64,000 bases of DNA from Chloranthus sessilifolius (taxonomy: Eukaryota; Streptophyta; Magnoliopsida; Chloranthales; Chloranthaceae). Positions 10,031-20,639 of the stretch are shown one piece after another. The stretch covers positions 41,057,810 to 41,121,809 of the forward strand of contig CM037593.1 of the NCBI GenBank assembly GCA_021018995.1, in the 5' to 3' direction. Under the pieces are notes generated by a model. It was not told the DNA's origin and did not search any database. It worked only from the letters and a program-made list of their open reading frames with translations. The position numbers were made by a program, and so were the translations under genes. Numbering within the stretch: the stretch's first letter is position 1; each line of letters starts with the position of its first letter.

Positions 10031-12463
10031 ATCATGGCAGAGAGATGGGTTGGATCCTTTCTCCTCAGTGGTGATAATGTAGCCATTGGACAGGATTTCT
10101 ATAACATCAGATCTGAATCTGAGTTACAAAACTCCTCTGATCTAGACTCAATAGCATACTTCTCACCCTTTTATATTTATTTTCCACACTCCATCCATCC
10201 TCTCAACCCTTTCTATAGTTTAGACATTAGGCTACCTTAGGATATGTAAACTAAGTGACCTTAAAGTCCCTTCCCTTAAGGATTGCCAGATCTGTAGTCA
10301 GATCTGGAGGGACTACTAGAGATGGCTCCCTTGGAGCTGTAGATCATCTTTCCCTATGGGACAAACTCTTACTTATCAAAATTTTCCATAATGGACCCTG
10401 TATCTTACAGGTTTAGGACTTCTCAGTTGTGCTAATTTCATCCCCTGTTTTATTTTGATTTCTTTTACCACAAACAAATAAAGAAAGCACAGCTGGGGTA
10501 GCAACAGTCGTCAAATGAAGTAATAATTGTTTTATTTCAAATTAGATTTATTAGAATTAATTTTCTATTAAATACCTTCTTCATCTTGAAGTATCTGTTG
10601 GAAAGCAACCTCATTGAGTGGTGTAGCATTATCTGTCCTGTGATGAGCACTGGAGGTGGGTTGGTTGCATGAGTTCTTTAATATCCCCCTATGCCATCCA
10701 GTCTGACCGTAGGAAAAAATTAGAGGATATTATAGAGGATCATAACAACCGTAACTCGAATGGATTCTGTATGATTCTCCCGATTTTCCATGCACAATGA
10801 TATCTCTTTTATATCGCCCATCTTCATCATTCCCTTCTGTTAAAACAACTGCTACTTGAGATGTTGAAGGTAGATTAAACACTTGTTGATCTAGGCCACA
10901 GTTCTCTCTAATAACAATTGAGTAATTATGTAGAGGTTGCAAGCCACGCAAACTTCGTAGAAATAATGCGTAAGGATTACTTTGTAGAACTAAAATCAAT
11001 CTTTCAACTGTCTGTTAGTGTAGTTCTGGGAAATGATGAAGCTTGTTATCAACCTCATGTTCAGTATCATAGAAATATAATTGTAGGAACTCTGCGAAAT
11101 TGCTTGGAGGGGTAAATGATGAAAGAGAATGGTAAATTTGGCCATGAACTCTGAATGTATAAATGCCAGTAGAGGAATTGGCAGCATCATTATCAAGCTT
11201 GACTCCCATGGAAGTGAAAGCGAAGATGCTATTATAAGCACGGATGTACTTACGGAATTCTTTACATTCCATTGATGTAGAAGTGTATAAAACATATAAA
11301 TCATCTGGTATGTCAGCTGTATGTAAAGACACCTCACCTTTATAACAACAGAACGTTGGAGGTTCATTTCTAATACGTTTTGCCCCATAATAAATACAGT
11401 CAGCTATCATTTTTACTTCATACTCCTTGTTTGTTAGACGGACTTGTGAATTTCTAGTACCAAAGACTCTACCTAACTCAATAACACCTTTTTTCTTTTC
11501 TCTTCGATAGGCTGATGTACCTATGTGAAAATTGAGTGAGAAATATTTTTTGTTACGATACTGAGAATGAAGTTCGTTATTTTAAAAATTATATAATGCA
11601 GTGTACAATAGGATAGGGAGAAATGTACTTGCAATTGATGGGTCGGTTACTTCGACTTGTGTATCAAGGAGCATTGGTTGAGTAGGAGTTTCTTTTGATT
11701 GTACTGCATTACTGCAAGAACCATTGAATCTTACACTTCTTACATAACTCTCTCTACGCTTTGATAGTAAAGCCTCCTTTTGATCAGCTCCCATCAGGAG
11801 ATTCCTTTCTCGAATTCTTTCACTTTTCCTCTTTTTTTGAGATATAGACAATTCATATTTACGCTTCTTTTGTTGGTTATTATCCATAATCCAACTTATT
11901 GAAAGTTGACCAACTGTATGTAGATATAATATCTTCTAGAAGGAAAGAATAAGTAGTTGAAAGAAAATCAAATGATAGTGAATGAGGGAGAAATTGGATA
12001 CAAATACAGTAAGAGTAGATTTAGATTTGGCTGAAGCTTATCTACGAAGAAGCTATTGAATGGGAGCAGGTGATAGTTTGTGTTTTCTTATTTTGCATTT
12101 TTCCCGCAAAATTTTACAATTCCTCCTAAGAACAGATTTGATATACAAAATATTTTTATTTGTGATCGGTAAAATGTATATAACCGAAGTGAAGAAATAT
12201 ATGATAGTATTGAAGAACTGAACAAGTATTGTGATATTAAGTAATTGGACTCGCTAAGTATGGTTGAGCTCACTAAGTAAACTATGTAAATATCTAATTG
12301 TAAACAACTGCACATAACTGAAAAGAAAGTAGAGGGTGAAATATAAAGTGGAAGGTTTGATGTCTACCTGTTAGTAGCCCTCCCTAGCCGCTCTTGAAGT
12401 GGTGGAAGGCCTAGTGGAAGGAAGCGAATGATTACCATATATTGATTAATAGGATAGTAGGGA

Positions 12464-13277
12464 AATTTATATTTAACAATAGAACATGATAAAGGAAAAA
12501 CGACAATGTCATTTTGTTATTATAATGCTTGTACGAATTACTTAGTTTAAGTTAGCTTAATGCCACCCATGAGATTTACGGAGATAAATAGACCATTTAT
12601 AGATGATACCAATGAAGTTATTGGAATTCATTCATCCAGGAAGGCAATAGAAGGTGTTGCGTTCCATATCCCCTTTCTCAATTCTATGTTAATTTCATTT
12701 ATTATCAAAGCATGGAAATAGAATATTGAAGATGGGAATCTGCCTCATAGTGCTCAATCAAAAATTATACGTTTATCCTTTTTTTTCAAGTTAAATTTAA
12801 GAAATTTCATCACATTCAGCTTCGAATAACATCTACTCCGTATACCATCCTACTTCTCCCACAATGAACCTATATACTCTGTATGCTGCATCATACGCAA
12901 CAGAAAATTATTACTCAGCATTTGAATGACTGAGAAAAAAAACAAGTTAATAATCCATGCATCAGGAAAATACGTGGCACATTGTTACATATGATACTCC
13001 TCTTGAAGTTGTCTTCTTCCCAAATTTTCATTTCGATGAAGATAGGAACTTGGGAAGTTAATGAGATACTCCTCTCGATATTGGTGGGAATTTAATAATG
13101 CCCTTTTTCTTGAGATCTCATAGAAAAGGAGAACATATTTTAGATCGAGGACAAATGAGGTACAAAATGTACAAAATTATATTAAACGAAGATAGAGGAG
13201 TACAATCACTTTCCTTTCCCAAATATGACATCGCAAAAACAAAAGAAGGGAAGTACAGAACAAACAGTACAGCAGAA
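12464..13277. other. No gene seen
   Basis: AT-rich sequence between the candidate Helitron 5' end and the RNase H-like remnant. No open frame, repeat or RNA gene was recognised. Confidence 0.5.
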
Positions 13278-14393
13278 TCAATTATGTTGCGATGCATTGG
13301 ATGACTTCTGTCTAATATGTCCTGATCGATCTGAAGAGACAACTTTCTTTATTTTAGAAGGCAAATAAGTCCATTCCCACACATTATCTTTTTCCCGTCT
13401 GTAAGCTTCTATACATAGAAGATGAGCGACTTGGTTGCCTTCTCTATATATATGTGTAATTTTGTATGGGGAGATTTTCTGAAGTAGACCACTGATTTCT
13501 TCAGTGATGGATGACGGAACATGATTTGGATCCACACCGTAGCCTACACTATATACCAACCGTTGGTCATCTCCTTCAATCCAACTATTAGTCCAACCAC
13601 GCTCGACTGCAAGACGAAGGCCATGAACTAAAGCGTGAATCTCTGCTAAGTAAGGCTGTAATATCCCTGATATTTTGACCTATTTTTTATTTACCTCGAT
13701 AAGCGTGTCCAAAAATTATTGAGGGATTTTTAGATTTTTGATAAGCTAAGGCTATGATAAGACTAGTGGCAAAAGGATTTTGTCGGAAGATGAGTGCAAG
13801 TCATGTAAGCGATGACTTACACGATAGGGATTGGTGTATGTGTTCAACATGGGGCACTTTTGCAATTTAAGTGGATAAGATGGCAAATATAAAATCTAGA
13901 TATTTGTATTTGCTTGGCTTTTGGTTATAAGAGAGATTGAAAGAAAAGTTTAAACTTCTCTCTCTCGTTGGAAATTATAAACCTTTAAAGTCTTGCCTCA
14001 TTTTAATCCAAGATCTTGAGAGCTTGAGAGTTCCTCTTCTCATCTCAACCGTTGATTTGAATCGTATTAGAAATCTGATTGACTCGAACCATTTAAAGAG
14101 AAGAGTGATGTGGAGAGTGACAAATTCTGTGTGATCTTGTTGGTTGATGAGGCAGTGGCCACCCCATTATGATGAACTGATTTGAAGGTCTAAATCGTTC
14201 CGGTGCGTGTTTTGGTGCAATGGAAGCAACGGTTTAAACTTCAAGAGGTTGGCCTTTAAACCTCCTTCTGTCTTATAAATTCAATTTCTGTTTAGAATAA
14301 GTTTATGGTGTTTATTTTAAATAAGAAGGTTGTGGTTGGGAAAGAAAGAAAAGAGTTCGAACATGGAATTTTTGACAGCCACAGAACTAGCCA

Positions 14394-14677
14394 AATTCGA
14401 GGGTCGATTTTCAAATCGAGGGTCGAAATGTGTTTTGAATGGCCTGATGCAATTTTTGAAAATCGAGGGTCGATTTCCAATTCGAGGGTCGAATTTGGAA
14501 ATTGACCATTGAATTGAAAATCGAGGGTCGATTTTCTGAATTTTATGCCTGATGAGATTTTTGGAATTCGAGGGTCGAAATTGAATTCGACCATCGAATT
14601 CAAATTCAACCCACGAATTTGAATTCGAGGGTCGAATTCAAATTCGACCCATGAATTTGAATTCGAGGGTCGAATTC
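14394..14677. repeat. Array of interrupted palindromes TTCGAGGGTCGAA
   Basis: Around ten motif copies, in both GAGGGTCG and GACCCATG/GACCATCG orientation, are embedded in AATTCGA..TCGAATT contexts. The array occupies the same relative place in its LTR as the ATTGATCGATCAAT array does at 543-1072, but the motif is unrelated. Confidence 0.9.
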
Positions 14678-15351
14678 TGCCCTGTTTCAGATCCTTAAAA
14701 TTTTGTCGGATTTTTTCTCGGCAAACTTTTGGGTCTGACTTTTGGTTTTATATTAACACTGAGAGTGTTAATCTTTGTAGGTTTTTAATATTGGGAGTCC
14801 TTTGTGAGGACTGCTTATGCTTGTTTTGAATCTTCCTTGTTGAGGTAGGGGAACCCTACACTTCATTTGCATTCTGTTATAAGTATAAACTATTTTTTAT
14901 TGTTTCAATAAGAAGCATAAATTTTGTAATATTTGCACACAGCATGAATAAAACTTTGAATATATGACACAAATATGAAATTTGGAAACTTTGCTATGAC
15001 TAAGAACTTCGTATATTGAACCTCAGAACCTCAGTTAATTTTGAATCAGAACTTTGAATTAGAACTTCGAAAAATCAGTATTATGTTATGAATAATAAGC
15101 CTTGATATATGTTAGCACTTGCATTCAGTTTGAGGTACATACGAGCGATGCCCTAGATTCTACCAACCGTGTTGACGGTATTACTTTCGCGCAAGTTTCT
15201 CTCATAGCGTAGGGGCTTGTTGCATTTCAGAAAATGGGTTCATGAACAACGATGGTCAGTAGGGTTTCCCATCGGTCACGTAGTCCGCTCTCATGCTATA
15301 GGAAATTTGAGAGATAAAATTAAGTTATAAATTTAAGACAAGAAGCATGCT

Positions 15352-15457
15352 AATTCAGAAGATTTTGAACACATCAGAATTATGTTATCAGTTTTGACTC
15401 AGGATCAGAAGATTTTGAACACATCAGAATTATGTTATCAGTTTTGACTCAGGATTA
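15352..15457. repeat. 53-bp tandem duplication in the LTR
   Basis: Two almost identical copies of a unit beginning CAGAAGATTTTGAACACATC, differing at one or two positions. The near identity points to a recent replication slip. Confidence 0.92.
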
Positions 15458-15608
15458 GAACTGAAATTTTAGTTTGCAAAGCATCATTTGAAAATCATAA
15501 TTGATCCGATTTCTGTCTTTTGAAAACCTTTACTTATAATGAAATGCAAATAGATTTGTTTCCTCTATTGGGCTTTGTTGTTAGCTCACCCTCGACTATA
15601 CGTTACAG

Positions 15609-15703
15609 GTGCTGAGATTGACCTAGGGTCAGAGGATCTGGAGGACTCCGATTACATTCCCGAGGAGGAATTGGATACACCAGCTGAGGAGTTTTTCCCT
15701 TGA
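15609..15703 (+). other. Acidic mini-ORF after an ACAG acceptor-like site
   Basis: Counterpart of the mini-ORF at 1856-1968. It follows TACGTTACAG, runs about 31 codons with LEDSDYIPEEELD, and ends EEFFP-stop. The start GxE, the DY-P block and the terminal F-aromatic-P-stop are shared with the first copy. Confidence 0.5.
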
Positions 15704-15793
15704 TCTTAGATCCCTTATTTTTGGTACTTTTGTTAGATTATTATTTTGAATATTGGGCCTTAGGCCATTGTTTTGTTCTTTTGATATCACTTG

Positions 15794-15863
15794 AGGAACC
15801 ATCATTGTGAACCACTATTTTAGGTGTTGGATTAGCCATCACCGGTGGTTCTTCTTGGTTCCT
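15794..15863 (+). other. Three-stem hairpin (second copy)
   Basis: Outer stem AGGAACCA/TGGTTCCT, middle stem GAACCAC/GTGGTTC and inner stem GGTGTTGG/CCATCACC. It is equivalent to 2093-2160. Confidence 0.65.
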
Positions 15864-16889
15864 CATAGTGATATATTTTTTGTTGTTAAAAGCTTTTGTT
15901 TTTAGATTATCTTATACTTTTCCTCTATCTTTAGATCTTTGTTATGTTATCGGCTTCTGTTTGATACGGCTTATTGAGAAATCAATAAGTTGATGAACCG
16001 GCCTTTCCTATACCTTAGGGATTGGAAAAGTTGGGTCGTCACAAAGGCTCACAAGGGCACAATTGATCCCCATAGGCAAGAATTACAAACCCCCTATCAT
16101 CTCTAAAGACACCACCGCAACTGGATTCAACTGGATCTTTAATCATGGTCGTTCCATTTATTCGCTCACAGTTGCCTCCTGTAGACCCATCAAAGTTTAG
16201 TTTAACCCATCCCTGATCAGGTTGTCTCCATTTCACAATATGAGGACGTTCAATTTGTGGGTGTGCATATTTTTCTGTAGACAAAGAAGCAGAGGTAGGA
16301 CATAGAACCCCTTGATAAGTATGTACAGGGCTTATGTTTATTTGTGGACCAACACTGGCAGTAACAGAGTAAGTGTAAATTCCCCTTTCTGTCCAATATA
16401 AAAGATGCTGCTCTCGTTCACTACTTTGTATAACTCCTACTAAAATAGCTAGAGATATTCCAACTACGGTTTCATTAAGACAATCATTATTATGAATGTA
16501 GTTGTCCATATTAGTGCATGCATTAAGAGAAGTGTGGTTGAAATTAATATAGGAGGATGAAAATCTCGATTGAAGATCTTTGTTTGAGGTTGCATCTGGA
16601 CCGTTGTATGATATATTTCGAGCAGTAGACACTGATGAAATAGATGGTAAGTAGGTTGGTGCAGCTACTAAGGAAGGGTCGAAGGTGCACATAGCCGCGA
16701 ACATATGTTCCAGGCATCTGGATTTCAAAATAAATGCAATCTATTGTTATTATGTATAACATCGTAAACATAGTAGACACATTGCGATGAAAATAGCGAA
16801 AGTATTGAAAAATAATTTGGACATTGATGTTAGCACTTACATGGGTAGTGAATAAGAATCCATATATTAAACAATTCAATGTATCCTAG

Positions 16890-17781
16890 AAAATAGAAAG
16901 TTAGATATTAGTAGAGGAATGAATGTATGGAGGAAGAATATATGCACTATTTCTAATGGAATCAAATTCAGGCCCAAATTTTTTAATAAAATAAATCAGT
17001 TCAAGTGCAAGCCTGGGACACCCTACGTCCCTTTTAAAAAACTTTTGGACAAAAATAATCGGGACCATTAAAACCTAGCCAAGGCCCAGCCCGCCTTGAG
17101 CAAGCCTATTTTTTTTTAAGGGAAAAGGCCGAGCTTGTCCAAACCCATCTCGGGTCGACGATTAAATAAATGCTCGAGAATGATTGTAATCGGGTTGAGG
17201 CTGGAATGAATTTGCATTCGGGCTAGACTCGTTTAAATATTAGGATTGAATTTTTATTCGAGCCTTAGTTGTTTGTTTATTGAAACCCAATCTAACTCAA
17301 TCCATGGTTGGTTGGATCGCTAGACGTGTCAGGTTGACTCAAGAAAGGAAGACCACTTAATGTCCACGTGTGTACCGTAGAAGGTCAAAATATAAAGTTA
17401 ATAAAGAAAAAAAATTGCTCCCATGAAACAAGTCTAACAATCTAACGAGAGTACTTCACACATAGAAGTGGACACTACCCTATCACGAATTTCATTTATC
17501 CATTGCTGGTTTGGACAATAAATTGAATAACTCATGTTGTTTGTATTGTGATTACAAACAACATTATTAGGAAAAGGAAACCTTTAAAATTTAGTCAAGT
17601 ATGTACTTTAAAACAGATAACATGAGTGACATGAAAAAAATGGTTGAGTTAAACAAAGTTCAAACTGTACAAAACACAATGCAACTTCATTATACATGTA
17701 GGAAAGAAATATACGACAAAAGAAGTTACATTCCCCAAAAAAAATTTCTCACAGTCACTCATTGTTAAACACTGACAAATG
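16890..17781. repeat. Non-coding stretch with degenerate repeat-derived sequence
   Basis: At 17030-17330 the sequence is unusually rich in GGGTC/GACCC and GCCC-type words, similar in style to 41925-42190 and 51560-51670, suggesting an old dispersed repeat. No open frame or boundaries could be recognised. Confidence 0.35.
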
Positions 17782-18524
17782 CTAGTAGTTATTACGGATC
17801 CTATCTAAATATGCTATCAATGTGCGCATATCCTGCTCATATTGAGCTATCAAGATAGTGAAATTGTCCCCCACACCTTCCTCAAGACCCTCATTGGGTC
17901 GTACTTGTTGTTCATCTGCTAGGAAATTTTCTAAGTCCATGACGGCATTACGAAACTCTATGTTTGGTTGAGAAGTTGAGGAACGAGCACAACCCCTTTC
18001 GAAGACCCTCTCCTCCTTGCTATTATTGGGCAGATTAGGGAACTCCTCCAAGTTCATAAACCCATCTACAATAATATCCATCTTAACCTCCACTTCAGCA
18101 GGAGGATGGAGTTCAATTAAGCCCCATACATTGTTTACTTCCAACTCTTGTTCCCCCTCCAAATGGACCATCCCCTCAAAGCTATTAATTTCTTTTATAG
18201 AGAAAATCTCATTATTTGTCATCCCCACATCATTATCCTTTGTTGGAGGGAAGAGTTCATCTAATTCATACTCCAAATGTGGCCTTTCTTCCACCTCCAT
18301 CTCTATATTGGGAACCTCTTCGAAATCAAGATGCGTGTGCACTCCATACTGTTTTGAAGGCTGTGCAACTGGTATGATTAGAGGTAGAGCTGGACCTTGC
18401 CTTTCATGTTCCAACAAAGGCAGTGGGATGATGAATTTGGAGGCGGAGCTGTCACTCTAATTGCCAACTGTGACCTCTGTGGATGCTGAATTTTCTTCCT
18501 AGGAGTTCGCTTCCATTCCGCCAT
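17782..18524 (-). CDS. Hypothetical acidic protein, probably frameshifted near its start
   Basis: An open frame of about 211 codons ends at 17782. It is strongly acidic (EVPNIEMEVEERPHLEYELD, ELFPPTKDND) with a helical C-terminus (ILIAQYEQDMRTLIAYLDRI). It has no upstream ATG in frame; a stop lies just before its start. An ATG at 18524 opens another frame, MAEWKRTPRKKIQ, that would run into it after one indel or a very short intron. I do not recognise the family and see no catalytic motif, signal peptide or membrane segment. The long open frame in AT-rich DNA argues for real or recent coding. It could be an orphan gene or a fragment of an unrecognised transposon. Confidence 0.45.
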
Positions 18525-18539
18525 GAAACCCTGGCGAGA

Positions 18540-19430
18540 AATTTAGTGATCAAAACTTAGGATATTTGCTCTCCCATTTTCTGATTAGTTAAAGGTAGAT
18601 AGATGACATTGTAGCTATAGGAAGTGCAAGATGATTTTTTTAAATTTAAATGTAATAAGGACGGTGTAAATAATCAAGATAAGGGATAAATAAATATTGG
18701 TTGAAAATTACCAATTCTAAAAACCACACCATATTTTCGGATTGAACGGATAAATTAACATATTACAATGTTAATTTTGTTAGCCTATAGGCTGCTTACT
18801 ATACTAATATCCACAATGTTATATAAGTATTTTTATTACACTTTTATAAATTACTCTAACAAGGGACTGGTATAAGCTTCCCTAAATTTGGTGGCAGTAA
18901 AAATAATTGTACAGAGGTTAACCTCCTTCTATCCCGTACGTGAAACGTTAGGAGCCACACTTCCATTTATGTCCATGCAAAGTACTGCAACCACACTTTT
19001 TTCCTTCCACAACATATATGGTTAGGGCCGTTGTAGGCACCTTTATAGTGTTGGCCCCCAAAATTTCGAGGGTCGTAAATATCATTGACTTTCAACTAAT
19101 CAGTTTAGTCGATGCCTAAATGAAATTTTATTGAGAGTTTTGGTGAACCACCTCAAATCACTACAGCCTGTTCCAGTGGAAATTAAATAGATGAATGTCC
19201 ACCAATCTAGTTTGCAAATTGAATTTAATGGTCTCATCGGCTCCATTTCAATTTGTAGCTGGGTTTCGACCTATAAGGTTTGATTTATTTCAGCAGCACG
19301 TTAAAGGACCTAGAGAATTATCAGTTCCTAACTTACATGTATAGAAAAACCCAATATATAAAATGAAGAACAATACTGATGAATGATAGAGATTTGGAAT
19401 CTGATTCTACATTTTTAACTTAAAAGAGCA
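18540..19430. other. No gene seen
   Basis: AT-rich non-coding sequence without an open frame above background and without a recognised repeat. Confidence 0.5.
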
Positions 19431-20639
19431 TATTTTGGTAGTGTTGCTTTCCTGCATTTTTAACTTAAAACATTCCCCATATGAAGGGAGCATTATCAAC
19501 CAAATATTAACAAATATTTGGTTACATGCACAGTTGAGAGAGAGAGCATTCCCAACCAAATATTAACAAACACAGAACAAATCAACCCACTTACCTGTTC
19601 ATACACCAGAAAAAATGCACCTTCTTGATGAAATCAAGATTGATGATAATTCTGTTATCTGATTGCATGACTTGTGACATATTCCATGCCTTGCACACCA
19701 ACTCTCGGCCGGAACACCAGTCCAGTGTGTAAGAGATGGAATAAATCATTAACCCATGTGGTTTTCTCTCTTTCTTCTATGATCTGAGAGGGAGAACCAG
19801 ACTACTTATTCATGAATAAATTATTTTCGACATCTTCTACAAAACTGCTAAACTAAAATAAGATGTCCGAGCCATTAACAGATCTCCCTCCAGTACTAAG
19901 GGTTGAGCACTGGTTTGTGTGCATCCCTATGTTACTTAATTCGCTCATTCATCTAACGAATCACGGATGGGGTACAACAAATATAATTCAGTGTGATAAG
20001 CGAAATGATTAGTTAATGCTAATTTTTATTTTTTTTAATAAAATTTTAAAAGCATAAAGAGGGGATTTGAACCTAAGACTTCATGCTTTTTATATTTTGT
20101 AGATAACCAAGTGGCCGTTTGCATTTTATTTATTAACGAATCTAAATTTATATTATAAAATTAATAAATAGTTGTAAAACTCATCCTACCCCTAGCTAAC
20201 AAAGTTCGCTTGATAGGAGCGAATTGCAAACCCGAATTCGAATCGAGTAAATCAGCGAACTAAATAACTAAGGATTTCAGCCAATTGGTTTTCTGCTTTT
20301 GCTGTGCTTTTTGCCTTTTCCATTTGTGGAGTGTTGGGTTGTCAATTAAGAATTTATAATCTAGGTTTTTTCAATTTGAAGAAAAAGTACACAAAATGGC
20401 TCAATAAGAAAAAGTACACAAAAGACAATTTGCATGAAAGAAAAAGTAAGAGCAATAAGGTCCATGGATCCCTCTCATACCCCCCTTAGAAGTAAACAAA
20501 TCTAGATATGTCAATCTCCAAGATAACTCAGATCTTTGAAAACTGTTCAATTTATGGGGACTCATATAATTGGAATGTCAACTCAATCGCAAATTGTCTT
20601 CCTAAAATTTTTTCTTTCTAGGCAAACAGTCAGCTATCT

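Larger units (their letters stand above)
7900..10506 (+). mobile_element. Solo LTR, 2.6 kb, inserted in the RepHel intron
   Basis: Begins TGTTAAGACC and ends GTAGCAACA (TGTT/AACA termini). It is flanked by GTCAT (7895-7899) and GTCGT (10507-10511), a 5-bp target duplication with one mismatch. It contains a TATA box at about 9029 followed by transcript-like sequence, a motif array upstream of that TATA, and an internal duplication downstream. No internal coding region, primer site or second LTR is present, so it is a recombined solo LTR. Removing it leaves an intron of about 104 bp. Confidence 0.82.
4553..11887 (-). pseudogene. Helitron Rep-helicase (RepHel), pseudogene with an intron that holds an LTR
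   Basis: N-terminal basic region at 11582-11887, then the Helitron N domain (10996-11410: CIYYGAKRIRNEPPTFCC, GIYTFRVHGQIYH) and SSYGCYDPL at about 10735. Exon 1 ends near 10576 at a GT donor. Exon 2 resumes at 7859 with GDIYEENRKHVSCRQYY. The HUH nuclease motif is in RGLPHAHFLL (about 7280-7290) and the two-tyrosine motif is in KYLYKYIYKG (about 6865-6895). The PIF1/SF1 helicase has GGTGKT (about 5850), DEAPM, GGDFRQVLPV and a C-terminal KAQGQT near 4740. In-frame stops lie at 10730, 7417, 6758, 6500, 6359, 5615 and 4979, and there is a frameshift near 7395. Function if intact: nicking, joining and unwinding during rolling-circle transposition. Confidence 0.88.
2201..12463 (-). mobile_element. 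Helitron (rolling-circle transposon) with RepHel and RPA-like genes, decayed
   Basis: Read on the minus strand, the 3' end at 2201-2204 is CTAG followed by host T. It is preceded by a short hairpin GTGC-GAA-GCAC at about 2214-2224, the layout expected of plant Helitron 3' termini. Upstream on the same strand lie an RPA1-like gene and a Rep-PIF1 helicase gene in the usual order. The 5' end is uncertain; the best candidate is TCCCTACTATCC reading leftward from 12463, but the adjoining host base is T rather than the expected A. A 2.6 kb LTR inside adds to the length. Both genes carry stop codons, so the copy cannot move by itself. Confidence 0.8.
13657..16043 (+). mobile_element. Solo LTR, 2387 bp, perfect AAGGC target duplication
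   Basis: Starts TGTAATATCCC and ends GGGTCGTCACA. It is flanked by AAGGC at 13652-13656 and 16044-16048. Removal restores the RNase H-like reading frame, which confirms both boundaries. It is the same family as the truncated LTR at 1-2200. Contents in order: a TTATAA box near 13926, a TTCGA-N3-TCGAA array, a 53-bp tandem duplication, an acidic mini-ORF and a hairpin. The perfect duplication suggests a fairly recent insertion. Confidence 0.95.
13278..16728 (-). pseudogene. RNase H-like (RVT_3 type) coding region split by a solo LTR
   Basis: The minus-strand frame from 16728 to 16044 ends in a typical RVT_3 start (WVKLNFDGS, CGGVFRDDRGFVILAYG). Across the LTR at 13657-16043 the same frame resumes at once with YLAEIHALVHGLRLAVERGW, WIEGDDQRLV and HIYREGNQVAHLL, stopping at 13278. 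Counting the duplicated AAGGC once gives a continuous frame. Candidate catalytic residues are Asp in NFDGS, Glu in LAEIHAL and Asp in EGDDQ; the last position is His in VAH where many relatives have Asp. Such domains occur in plant non-LTR elements and in host genes. No reverse transcriptase was found beside it, and a second, smaller RNase H remnant lies at 24707. The first 170 residues are not recognised. Confidence 0.85.

Noticed and set aside
11015..11388. Second, overlapping frame across the Helitron N domain
   Set aside because: The other frame (GIYTFRVHGQIYH) matches Helitron proteins; this one is its shadow.
18017..18460. 147-codon Ser-rich plus-strand frame
   Set aside because: Antisense of the acidic frame at 17782-18417; the composition mirrors it.
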